DNA from: Lamellibrachia columna
Lineage: Eukaryota; Annelida; Polychaeta; Sabellida; Siboglinidae
Length of the DNA: 64,000 nucleotides
Direction: 5' to 3'
NCBI GenBank assembly: GCA_963662155.1
Contig: OY759266.1
Location: 62,986,411-63,050,410 of the forward strand
In this document: piece after piece, positions 22,973-33,694 of the stretch
How the letters are laid out: every line of letters begins with the position of its first letter
How positions within the stretch are numbered: position 1 is the first letter of the stretch
Program-made: the position numbers and the translations under genes
Notes under the pieces: generated by a model
What the model saw: only the letters and a program-made list of their open reading frames with translations
Databases searched by the model: none
Told to the model about the DNA's origin: nothing

Positions 22973-23060
22973 CATGAAAGTAACAATAGTGACAAATATT
23001 CCATCATATCTCATACAGGTCACATATGATGGAATATTTGTCACTATTGTTACTTTCATG
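22973..23060. repeat. Perfect palindrome, 37 bp arms
   Basis: catgaaagtaacaatagtga ... at 22973-23009 is the exact reverse complement of 23024-23060, with a 14-base spacer. B and C carry only the right arm at the matching place, so the left arm arose in copy A. Confidence 0.95.
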
Positions 23061-23191
23061 TAGTTTAATATATTTTTATTATTGCTCCCAACACAGTTAT
23101 GTTGAACACATTATACTGATGTTACCTTTTGTTATCAGAGCTTAACTGAAGTGTTTAGTATAGGGGTTCAAACATCCGTTCAGTTCTTTAG

Positions 23192-23441
23192 AAAGTCTTA
23201 CAAGGCAGTAACATGTACTTAACATTGACAGAATGTTTTTACATTGGGAGTCGAATTGGCAAGAACATCCTGTGTCGCTTTGACAAGACTTGCACCAGCA
23301 TCAGTTGTTGTGTTGACCTTAAGTTGTTCATCTACCAACACACGTTGACCGCCTAAGTCAGATATAACACCTGTAACCTGGAACTGATCATTGGCCTCAA
23401 CGAGTGGACGGCCAGCTTCAACATGTTTGAACAGGACTTCA
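23192..23441 (+). pseudogene. Host-gene exon 7, copy A (one stop)
   Basis: Acceptor ttctttag, donor A|gtgagt. It reads KVLQGSNMYLTLTECFYIGS, DKTCTSISCCVDLKLFIYQH, then a TAA in place of TAC at the codon before VRYN, then NTCNLELI. Four conserved cysteines (C, SCC, C) suggest a disulfide-bonded extracellular module. Copies B and C are open across the whole exon. Confidence 0.6.
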
Positions 23442-23763
23442 GTGAGTGATTTTACAGCAAACTTAATTTATTAATCATTTCGCTCCAGTAGACACTTGTT
23501 AATATCTCAATGATCCCTTTGGATATCATAGATGACAATAAATTAATTAAACAAATGATCTGATTGTGGAAGTTCCAACAGTATCAATAATATTTTTAGA
23601 AACAAATTTGACAGATATCTGTCAACACTGTCCACACATTGATAAAACTGTTTAGTGATTCCTTATCCATCTGCACTTTGTCTGTTGCTTTGGATAGAAA
23701 TTTGCTTAAATCTTATTATATATATTTCGGCAACATGCACATGTGTATTTTGTTAATTTTCAG

Positions 23764-23864
23764 TAAAAAAAGGCAATGTGAATCTTCTGAAAGAAGCCAA
23801 CATATTGAGTGTTGTCCACACGAAGCTGTACCTCAAGATTGAGAAGACAAACAACATTCTGAAG
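23764..23864 (+). CDS. Host-gene exon 8, copy A
   Basis: Acceptor tttcag, donor AAG|gtaacc. In phase with exon 7 it reads IKKGNVNLLKEANILSV and LYLKIEKTNNILK, open. Because exon 7 of this copy has a stop, the pair is probably not expressed as a unit. Confidence 0.5.
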
Positions 23865-24110
23865 GTAACCAGTTTGTTTTATGCTGGAAGATCCTACTGC
23901 TACTTTGAGTGGACCTCAATCAAATAACATATTGGCATTGATCTAACATGACAGTTGTTGTAGTCTTATTCAGCTCCAGTGAACTTACAGAACAAATTAT
24001 ACAACTAGATTCATTACAAGGATTATTTCATCCTTACTTTACTAACAATTAATATCATAACATTTCAACTTAACAATAATGGCTTTATTCGCCCAATATA
24101 TTAAGTGTTT

Positions 24111-25029
24111 CACAAGATTTAACAAGATTGCCATCCCAAACAAGTTCCAGATGGCAAGTGGACAAGGAAGCCATTGGCTTATTGAGAGTCCAACAATGTT
24201 CTTATCTATGTGTAGCCTGTCCTTATCAGATATCTGTCAACTCTATTTTTAAACATACACTACTAGCATTAACACAATCATTTGGCAGTTTGTTCCATTC
24301 GTTTATCACCAGAAATAGTACTTTCTCATGTCCAACCTACACTGCTCCTTATCTAATGCTACTTTGTGTCCTCTGGTTCTACTGCCTTCTTTAAGTTTGA
24401 AGAACATAATCCTATCAACATCCTCATAACCATTCACTATTTTAAACACTTTTATTTGGTCTCCTCTTAGTCTTCTGGTCTGTAGTGTTGTCAAACCACA
24501 TTTGAATAAGCGGCTTTCATAACTAAGGTCTCTCAATCCTAGAAACATTTTAGTTGCTCTTCGTTGTATTCTTTCTAGCTTGTCTGTATCCTTTTACGAT
24601 ACGGCCTCCATGCTTGAATACAATATTCCAAATGTGTTCTAACTATTGCTTTGTACAGGGGTACAATTAGCTGTTTCTCCTTATACGTGATAGATCTCCT
24701 AATTAACCCTAGAATTTGATTTCCTTTCGAATCAGCAATCCGACATTTCTCTGAAACTTTCATATCATCACTAAATGTTACTCCTAAGTCCTTTTCTTGT
24801 GTTGTTCTACTTAGTACATCATCCTCCATTTTATATTCTTCGTCCATGTTTCATGTCCTATGTGTATGCATTTATGCTTCCCAAAATTGAATAACATTGG
24901 CCATTTTTCAGACCTTTTAAATAGATCATCCTGTAAACTTTGTTTATCTGTATCATTAGTAACCTTTCTGAATACTTTTGTGTCATCTGCAAATTTGAGT
25001 ACTTTGCTAAATATGTCATCCTCCAAATC

Positions 25030-25115
<86 letters not shown>

Positions 25116-28100
25116 AATATAGGGCCTAATACTGATCCCTGTGGTACCCTAATCAAAACAGATTTCCAGTTTGAAATCTCACCATCTACTATTACTCTCT
25201 GTCTTTTGTGTGTAAGCCACTTTTCTATCCATTTGATTACATCATTACCTATGCCATGGGGTTTTAGTTTAAGTAACAATCTTTGATGTGGCACTTTATC
25301 AAAACCTTTCTGAAAATCTAAGTAGACAACATCCACTGGAGACCCGTCATCTACCCACTTTGTAATTTCTTCAAAAAAACATAAGAGATTGTTAAACATG
25401 ACCTTGCTTTTAGGAATCGATGTTGAGATGTATTTATTAATTGATGTTTTACAAGGAATTCCACCATGTGATCTCTAATTAATGTTTCGAGTAATGTACA
25501 TACAACTGATGTTAAACTCACTGGTCTGTAATTTTCTGGCTTCTTCCTTGATCCCTTCTTAAATAGCGACATAATGTTTGCTTCTTTCCATTCTGTAGGA
25601 ACTATTCCTTCTTCTAGTGACAAGTTAAACAATTTTGCAAGTGGTGTACTAATTTGCTGAACAATTTCCTTAAGCAGTTTTGGTGGTATCCCATCTACTC
25701 CAGGTGATTTATTATCTTTCATCTTCTTAATTTTCTTTGCTATCATTTCAGGAGTTACAAATAACTGCCCTATATGTTCTGATTAATTGCCCTCAAATTT
25801 AGTAAATGGAACTGGAAGTGAGCTGATATTTTCTGTGGTAAAAACTGAGCTGAAATACTCATTCAAGACCTCTGCCATTTGGAACCCGTTTGAAATTATG
25901 TTTTCACTGTTGTTTTCCAGTGGTCCGACCTTATCTCGAACTTTGTCTTTACTCCTTACATAAGCATAGAAACTCTTGCTGTCATTTTTTATATTACCTG
26001 CCTATTTTTTTCAAAGGTTCTTTTAGATTTTATAATTTCAGTTGTAGCTAGGTTAAGTGCCTCTTTGTAGTTTGTGTAGTCAGTCTTCTACATTTCCAGT
26101 GTGTTTATAGACCCTCCACAGCATCTGTTTGTGAGCAATTTTTTTAATAGCCTCTTGACAGGTGTTTTTTCCTTGACCTTTTCCCATATTTTCTTAATGG
26201 AAAAAAATTCTCAATAATGCCCTCAATCTCATATTTTAAACAAGTCCAGTATTCTGTTGCTGTCTTGTTCTTCAGCAAATTATTGGTTATGGTCACTTGA
26301 GCCCAAAGGTTCGTGTACTTCAACATTGTCAACTAATTCATTTTGAGAAGACAAAATTAAATCTAACACATTCCCACCTCTGGTTGGTTCCAAGACATGT
26401 TGAGTAAGGAAACAATCCTGTGTTAGAAGTAGAAACTTATGGTCATCACCTCCAGCACTCTCTAATGATTCCCATTGTATATGGCCATGGTTAAAATCAC
26501 CCATTATAACACATTCCCCATTGCTCACCTCCCTTATCGCCTTTTGTAATTTTACATCTTCCTCTTGTCCTATGTTAGGACTACGATAAACTACTCCTAT
26601 TGTTAATGTTGAGTTCCTGGTAACTATGTTACACCAAATTGCTTCCTCACTATCTGCTTCACTTTTCAGTGTTATTTCATATGCTTGGATAGATTCTTTA
26701 ATATATAAAATTATTCCACCTCCCCTTCTTTCTCGTCTATCCTTCCTAAACATTACATAGCCTGTCAGTGCTAACTCAACATCTACTATATCTTCATTTG
26801 CCCATGATTCTGTGATGCCTATTACATGAGGATCAATATCTGCTACCCTAATGTCTAACTCACTTTTTTTATTTACTATGCTCCTGGCATTTAAGCATGT
26901 ACATTTAAGTTCATTGTCCGAAATTATTGGTGAACATTTCTTTGGATGTGTATTTGTAGTAGTACTCCTTTGAGTTTTCTCTGTCAGTTCCTCCTGCGCA
27001 TCTAGTTTAAATAATTTATGGTACCTGTGCCCTTGTCGATAACTCTGACAAACTCACACCCAAGAACTGCAGTGCCCTTCCCTGTCAGATGATGTCCATC
27101 TCTCATGAAAAAGTGATCTCTTCCCACAAAGTTTAATCACATGTCTACGAAGTCTACTCCCTCCTCCATACATACCTTCTGGAGCGGTGTATTGATCGTC
27201 ATCCTCCTACAGTTGCTATATTCCTCACCCCTGCCTCCCATTATTGGTAATATCCCCGACAATACAATCTGTCCAACACCTGCCTCTTTAAGTGTCTTGA
27301 TCACCCTCTTGTACTTACCAATGATGGCTGACGTTCCCTCCTTCTCGGCATTGTTCGTTCCCACATGCACGAGAACAGCAACTCCCGTGCCACCACCCAT
27401 GACTTGTCTTGCCTTCTCTGCTATATTCTCTAGTTTTGCCCCTGGTAGGCATACTGTTATGTCATCTCCTCTATTTACAATTTTATCCACTTTCCTAATG
27501 ATGGAATTCCCCATAAATACCCGGGCTTTCCTCGCTTTACCCTGTGATACTACATCAGCAAAGCTCCTTTCCTGTTGCACACTACTAGTATGCACCCTTT
27601 ATCTCCTATCATCAACCTTTACCGTCTTACCACCTGGCAATCCCTCTCCACTCACCTGCTTACCTCTCTTTTGTTGCATACTCTGCCTCCTATCATCTTT
27701 CTTCTTCTGATCCACAGTCTTCTCCTTTTCTCTGCTCTTGATATTATGGACCATCCTGCCACCTGACAATCCCTATTCACTCACTCGGTTATCTTCCTTT
27801 TGTTGCACATTCTTCCTTTTTCCATCTTTCTTCTTCTTACCAGCTTTCTCCCTCACATTGCCACTGCTCTCCTTGTTCTCACCACCTCTGTTCTCCTCAT
27901 TTTCACTACCTCTGCTCTCCTCGTTCTCACCGCCTCTGCTCTCCTTGCTCTCACCACCTCTGCTCTCCTCGGTCTCACCACCTCTGCTCTCATCATTCTC
28001 ACCACCTCTGCTCTCTTCTTTCTCACCCTGCCCTGTCATCATCAAAATCATATGCCTTAACTCAATTACCTGCTCCTGCAGATATAGCACGACACCACAG

Positions 28101-28140
28101 CCGACTAGATGCACGCCACAAGTTCTTTTCACAGTGAGTA
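24111..28140 (-). pseudogene. Near full-length CR1-like LINE, duplicon A
   Basis: Read from 28140 leftward. ORF1 N-terminus is CGVHLVGCGVVLYLQEQVIE, then eight-residue ESRGGENE-type repeats (27773-28132). An SGNH esterase follows (27060-27595): RVFMGNSIIRK with Asn for the usual Asp of GDS, VHVGTNNAE, and RDGHHLTGKG beyond one stop. ORF2 endonuclease runs from LNARSIVNKKSEL and GITESWAN near 26880-26760 to GDFNHGHIQW and SSDHNQ at 26280. RT follows: NKSPGVDGIPPKLL, ENYRPVSLTS, VDVVYLDFQKGFDKV, VPQGSVLGPILF, then a (TA)n tract (25033-25112) and FADDTKVFRKV. The C-terminal LRDLSYESRLFKCGLTTLQT ends near 24500. The 3' tail has tandem atcttgtt words. Frameshifts separate most blocks, so it is inactive. 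It sits at the same host junction in B and C, so it predates the triplication. Confidence 0.92.
25033..25112. repeat. (TA)n tract inside the LINE RT, duplicon A
   Basis: About 40 uninterrupted TA dinucleotides, placed between the ILF and NDLEDD codons of the RT. Confidence 0.98.
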
Positions 28141-28145
28141 ACCAA

Positions 28146-29520
28146 GCCTACCAAACGACTGTATCAATGCACTAACAGTAAACAATTTCAAAGCAAAATA
28201 TAAAAATTACTGTCAGGACCACTGATTAAGGGGCTATATATGAGCCAGTAGGCTCCCTGTCCCAAACCCGTTCAAGGCATGATTCAAGGTATGGCTAAAA
28301 CAATAACACTAAAATGTGTTATGTGCCGACTGGCCACTGTGCTGCCACTTTGCTAAAATTGGTGCCGTTCTCGAATCACTCCAAATCGAAGCTTTTCAAA
28401 GTTCATTTTCACACAGTCAAATATCACATTAATCAGAATGTCTTGACACACTGTATTGCCAATCAGATTGTCCACCTCAGTATTAACGGTACAAAGTTAA
28501 TTGGCGTAATATCCTTAACACATTTTCGAACTGGTTACAATCATCAAGCCTTCCCCAATGACGACAAGATACTGACATTATTAAAAACGAGTCGTCCAGT
28601 AGGCATCTATGTTACAAATGCCAACTTGGCTCTATAAACATTCAATGTGGCTGCACCCGTATTACGAAGAAAACATTTTTATAACTCAACAGAATGTGCT
28701 AAATATTGTTTCCCATGTCAATTCGTCAAATCCGTTAACTCCCATTATTGTTAATCGTACGTTTTCGCCAAATTGGCGAAGCAGTCCAATTTTCCGTTCA
28801 CAAAATACTGATTCGCTTCGCCATTGGCGAAAGGCGATCGATTAGCAGTTATTACTGTTACCTTTCTATCTACAGTACTGCAAACCTAAAACATTAAAGC
28901 AGCACATTACTTTTTTTATATTAAAAAATATCTTGTATGCCACATAAACAAGAAATGAAATTTTCCACTTACAGGTATCTGCAAAATGTTATATATGTTT
29001 GAGCCAGATTTATGCTGCATGTGATGTGTAAATATTGCTCCCCCCAAATTATTTAAAAGGTTTCCTGCATGAAATGTTACTACAAATACTGCATGTAGCA
29101 CATACATATTTTTAAATCGTTACAGTTTGCCTTATTGATGACCAGTGAAATTAACTGCAATGCAGAATTACAAGGAAATAAGCAACTTATTTGATTAAAA
29201 GGCCGAATTAAGTTTTTGATGCCTAACCATGAAACTATACACAAATATATATATTTAGACATTTGCATGTTTTCATAAACGATATGGCATTGCAGATAAC
29301 CACCCATATTGGTTTGCTATCAAAAATGAATTGATCGATATTTGGGAACATGTGAAAAGGGTCAAGCAGTCTATCATGAACAAAGTGGAATAGGTAGTCA
29401 GTGGATGATGATGTTGCCAAAAGTTTCACAGGAGTTGACCTAGTAAGTATACATTATCTACATCCAGGTTTTGTGAAAACAATCTTTTCCTAGTTTTGTT
29501 GCTGTAAATATCTGTGAGTG
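28146..29520. other. Unassigned stretch between duplicons A and B
   Basis: Short ORFs (28314-28637, 28609-28845) carry no motif I know. Two small perfect palindromes built on ttcgcca/tggcgaa occur near 28766-28783 and 28818-28833. Confidence 0.5.
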
Positions 29521-29524
29521 TCTC

Positions 29525-29690
29525 TATTTCACCTTCCTCCTGATCTCTTGTTGTATACAAGTGTTGATGTCTTCACCTTCCTCCTGATCTCTTGTTGTAT
29601 ACAAGTGTTGATGTCTTCACCTCCTGATCTCTTGTTGTATACAAGTGTTGATGTCTTCACCTTCCTCCTGATCTCTTATTGTATGCAAGT
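29525..29690. repeat. About 42 bp tandem repeat, four copies
   Basis: Four copies of an accttcctcctgatctcttg + ttgtatacaagtgttgatgtcttc unit, one of them shorter. A single copy stands at the start of duplicon A (18445-18500). Confidence 0.9.
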
Positions 29691-30007
29691 ATTGATGCAC
29701 CAATGAATGTTTCCATGCTATTTTGTATAAACAAGAATAATGCAGAACTGCTTTGAAAGTTGAAAGGGCCTTTTTAACTATATCGAACTGGTACTGTTGT
29801 TTTTATAGTGTTTTATCATGTTTTATATGTTCCCCGCTGAACATTTTATAAAATCATATATTTTATGCCCTACATTTACTGTTTTATTTATAAATATACA
29901 TCTTTTAGATAGATCTCTACTTTGAGTAATAACGTAATGTAAAGCGCCATAAAGCACTTGGTGAATATGATGCTAAAGTTTGAATTTTTTTTATTACAAT
30001 AATATTA

Positions 30008-30650
30008 TATGTTATGTGTCTGTAGGCAAGTACCAATGTCTCCTAGATATGTGCTGTTGGCAAGTACCAATGTCTCCTTGCTATGTGTTGTAGGCAAGTA
30101 CCAATGTCTCTTTGCTATGTGCTGTAGGCAAGTACCAATGTCTCCTTACTATGTTCTGTAGGCAAGTACCAATGTCTCCTTGGTATGTGCTGTAGGCAAG
30201 CACCTACTTCTCCTTGGTATGTGCTGTTGGCAAGCAGCAATGTCTCCTTGGTATGTGCTGTCAACAAGCACCGATGTCTCCTTGCTATGTGCTGTCAGCA
30301 AGCACCAATGTCTCCTTGCTGTGTGCTGTTGGCAAGAACCAATGTCTCCTTGCTATGTGCTGTCAGCAAGCACTAATGTCTCCTTGCAATGTGCTGTCGA
30401 CAAGCACCAATGTCTCCTTGCTATGTGCTGTCAGCAAGCATCAATGTCTCCTTGCTATGTGCTGTAGCCAAGCACCAACATCTCCCTGCTATGTGCTGTT
30501 GGCAAGCACCAATGTCTCCTTGGTATGTGCTGTTGACAAGCACCAATGTCTCCTTGGTATGTGCTGTCGACAAGCACCAATGTCTTCTTGCTATGTGGTG
30601 TTGGCAAGCACCAATATCTCCTTGCTATGTGCTGTAGTCAACTACCAAAA
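30008..30650. repeat. 34 bp minisatellite, duplicon B
   Basis: About 18-19 units of the same 34 bp repeat as in duplicon A, with a different number of units and a different variant order. The leftmost units read ctgtaggcaagtaccaatg, closest to the exon 1 acceptor. Confidence 0.95.
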
Positions 30651-30674
30651 TCTACTTGCTTCTTGTGGTTGTAG

Positions 30675-30826
30675 GCAAGCACGAAGAAAGCAGCCCAGCC
30701 GAGATCAAGAAGGTTCAGATGGAGGAACCTGCTGCACTGTTGTTTACCTCAAAAAGCTGCTTGCACCATTCCTACATGCGTACGACTTCTTCATGCAGAC
30801 AGTCAAGAACATCAAACAAACTTGGC
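30675..30826 (+). CDS. Host-gene exon 1, copy B
   Basis: Follows a tggttgtag acceptor. In one frame it reads RRKQPSRDQEGSDGGTCCTV, then VYLKKLLAPFLHAYDFFMQT and VKNIKQTW. A cysteine pair is followed by a strongly amphipathic helix, which is a credible protein segment. The 3' boundary is uncertain because no clear donor follows. Copy A has a deletion here, and copy C begins just after it, at the duplicon breakpoint. The product is unrecognised. Confidence 0.45.
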
Positions 30827-31745
30827 GTACCAGTGTGTCCGGGTCTGTATTTGAATTTGTTTTGCTGTTTAAGGGTCAGACCACAATAATACCGCCTGCT
30901 GTACTTTAGATGGTTGTAGCTACAGCCAATGTCAGTGATTTTTAACTGGGAAGTCACTTGATCTAGTCAGCCAGCAAGTTTCTGTTTTCTTTCTCCCTCC
31001 TCAAATAATTTAGCCCATTGTGAATCAGGGCCATTGATGTTCATATCTGTAGAGTGTATGAATTGTTTAAAGGTATGTACAGTCAGCTTAATGTATATAT
31101 TTTTTTGAAATTATTGAAAGAATTGACTTTGAACATTAAATCTGTTGTGAATAGGTTTATGTCGTAGTATGTAGAGTTGGAGCCACGTTTGACCTTTTCC
31201 ACGTGGGTCCAGTTGAATATAATCTAGTAGCTTGTCCGATGTCTTTATAAAAACTAAATGACACATTTGCACAAATGAGCTAGCATGTCATAGTGGATAC
31301 TAGATAGGTTAGATTTTTTGCAAAATGATTTTGAAATGAGGCGCGAGAAAAGTCAAACTGAGGATGGAGCATGTCTCCCACAATTGCTGTGAGACTATCA
31401 AATCTCCAGTTGTCCTGCTCAGGAGAACAAATCTCCCACTATATTTCTGTTGAAATTACATTCTTTGCAGCCTAACAACATATTGTTAATCCCTCCCCTT
31501 ACTAATGCCTGAACAATGCAGACCTGTCTAACCTGTGTCCTTGTGTCTTGTGTGTCGTTGACATTGTTTATAAGCCATAGACAAGCAAAGCACTGGCACC
31601 TTCGGGTTCCCTATTGTAAATTTTTTCACCCACTGTAAACCAGGCTCACATTAATCAATATACAATCCGTTAACTATCCATTGAGATAATACCTAGCGAT
31701 ACATCATGGTATAAGACATATTATGTTTATGTTCACATGCAATAG

Positions 31746-31791
31746 ATACAATATGGCACAGGCACTGCTTGAAGAGATCTTTGGGCTAAAG
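31746..31791 (+). CDS. Host-gene exon 2, copy B
   Basis: Acceptor caatag, donor AAG|gtgaat, reading YNMAQALLEEIFGLK. Too short to judge alone; supported by conservation of both splice sites in copy C. Confidence 0.35.
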
Positions 31792-32071
31792 GTGAATGAA
31801 AAGTTCCCAAAGAAACTGCTGTAGTAGACATCATGTGGTGTTGGTGTCTGGGAAATAGACGGAAAATGGTCATTACAGCCACAAAGTGGCTTATTATTTA
31901 TATAATATTACTGTGCTGGCCTTGTACTTCAGGAAAGTATTCTTATGAATAATTTCATGAAATATTGATTTCTGGTGCAGACAGCTAATTTATGACCAGC
32001 ATAGCTGTTTTCATTATGTATAATGTTTCCACATGAAGTCTTTAGCATTTTGATATACATGATCTGACCAG

Positions 32072-32325
32072 GAGTGTTCGGACCATTCTTATTGGGAGGA
32101 GTGGCATAGATGCTGCAGTTCAGAAATGCTTGCAAACGAAATATTGAATCTGTTCAGATCAGCATTGAGTCCTGGGAATCTGCTGCAGCAGACTGCATCA
32201 ACTGGCGACAGGCTGTGTGGAGTGGTATCAGGAAGACAGAAAAAAGGAGAAATAAACTGTGGATGGAGAAGAGAGTCCGGGGGCCCATCAATCCCTCATT
32301 CATTGTTATCTCAAGTCTGACCCAC
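32072..32325 (+). pseudogene. Exon 6 equivalent, copy B
   Basis: Same 254 bp block as in copy A, with the same TAG before MLQFRNACKR. The donor is weaker (CAC|gtaggt). Substitutions relative to A are spread evenly over codon positions in either frame, consistent with no constraint. Confidence 0.4.
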
Positions 32326-32544
32326 GTAGGTAGAATGGTATTGCTATATCTCATACAGGTCACATATGATGGAGTATTTGTCACTATTGTTACTTTCATG
32401 TAGTTTAATATGTTTTTATTATTGCTCCCATCAATGTAATATAACACAGTTATGTTCAACACATTAAATTGATGTTACCTTGTGTTATCAGAGCGTAACT
32501 GAAGTGTTTAGTATAGGGGTTCATACATCAATTGAGTTCTTTAG

Positions 32545-32794
32545 AAAGTCTTACAAGGCAGTAACATGTACTTAACATTGACAGAATGTTTTTACATTGG
32601 GAGTCGAGTTGGCAAGAACATCCTGTGTCGCATTGACAAGACTTGCACCAGCATCAGTTGTTGTGTTGACCTTAAGTTGTTCATCTACCAACACACATTG
32701 TCCGCCTACGTCAGATATAACACCTGTAACCTGGAACTGACCATTGGCATCAACGAGTGGACGGCCAGCTTCAAGGTGTTTGAAGAGGATTTCA
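32545..32794 (+). CDS. Host-gene exon 7, copy B (open)
   Basis: 250 bp between ttctttag and A|gtgagt, open for 83 codons: KVLQGSNMYLTLTECFYIGS, DKTCTSISCCVDLKLFIYQH, SAYVRYNTCNLELTIGINEW, TASFKVFEEDF. It joins exon 8 in frame (one base plus two). The cysteine pattern C-x(16)-C-x4-CC-x(21)-C and the alternating hydrophobics suggest a small beta-rich, disulfide-bonded extracellular module. I do not recognise the family. The matching exon of copy A has a stop, so B and C are the candidates for a living gene. Confidence 0.62.
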
Positions 32795-33106
32795 GTGAGT
32801 GATTTTATAGCAAACTTAAATTAGTAGTCATTTCACTCCAGTAAATACTTGTTAATATCTCACTGATCCCTTTGGATATCATAGATGACAATAAATAATT
32901 TAAACAAATGATCTTCTGATTGTGGAAGTGCCAACAGTATCAATAATATTTGTAAAGCAAATTTGACAGATATCTGTCAAGACTGTCCACACATTGATAA
33001 AACTGTTTAGTGATTCCTTATCCATCTGCCCTTTGGATGGAAATTTGCTTAAATCTTATTAGATATGTGTCAGCAACATACACATAAGTATTTTGTTAAT
33101 TTTCAG

Positions 33107-33207
33107 TAAAAGAAGACAATGTGAATCTTCTGAAAGAAGCCAACATATTGAGTGTTGACCACACGAAGCTGTACCTCAAGATTGAGAAGACAAACAACAT
33201 TCTGAAG
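33107..33207 (+). CDS. Host-gene exon 8, copy B (open)
   Basis: 101 bp, acceptor ttttcag, donor AAG|gtaacc. Spliced to exon 7 it completes 117 codons with phase 0 at both outer ends: IKEDNVNLLKEANILSVDHT, then KLYLKIEKTNNILK. The exon 7-8 pair can therefore be duplicated without breaking the frame of a larger gene. Confidence 0.6.
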
Positions 33208-33694
33208 GTAACCAGTTTGTTTTATGCTGGAAGATCCTACTGCTACTTTGAGTGGACCTGAATCAAATAACATGTTGGCATTGATCTAACATGACAGTTG
33301 TTGTAGTCTAGTGAACTTACCGAACAAATTATACAACTAGATTCATTACAAGGATTATTTCATCCTTTCTTCACTAATAATTAATATCAGAACATTTCAA
33401 CTTAACAATAAGGGCTTTATTCTCCCAATATATTAAGTTTTTAACAAGATTGAACAAGATTGCCATCCCAAACAACAAGTTCCAGATTGTGGACAAGGAA
33501 GCCATTGGCTTATTGAGAGTCCAACAATTTTCTCATCTATGTGTAGCCCGCCCTTATCAAATATCTGTCAATTCTATTTTTAAACATATTCACACTACTA
33601 GCATTAACACAATCATTTGGCAGTTTGTTCCATTCATTTATCACCCTTTGTGAGAAAGAGTACTTTCTCATGTCCAACCTACACTGCTCCTTAA

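Larger units (their letters stand above)
18445..28140. repeat. Duplicon A of a direct triplication
   Basis: Begins with a cttcacctt-ctgatctcttgttgtatacaagtgt block, then AT-rich sequence, a 34 bp minisatellite, host-gene exon fragments and a minus-strand LINE. The same order recurs in B (29527-39022) and, from the middle of exon 1, in C (42728-49899). A is the most diverged and the most complete: it alone holds exon 4 and an almost full-length LINE, and it lacks the CACTA-like element of B and C. Intervals between the exons listed separately are intron-like AT-rich sequence, with a diverged TTAA-MITE relative near 19690-19850. Confidence 0.85.

Noticed and set aside
27141..28175. Proline/leucine-rich plus-strand ORFs
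   Set aside because: Antisense of the LINE ORF1 esterase and its repeat linker.
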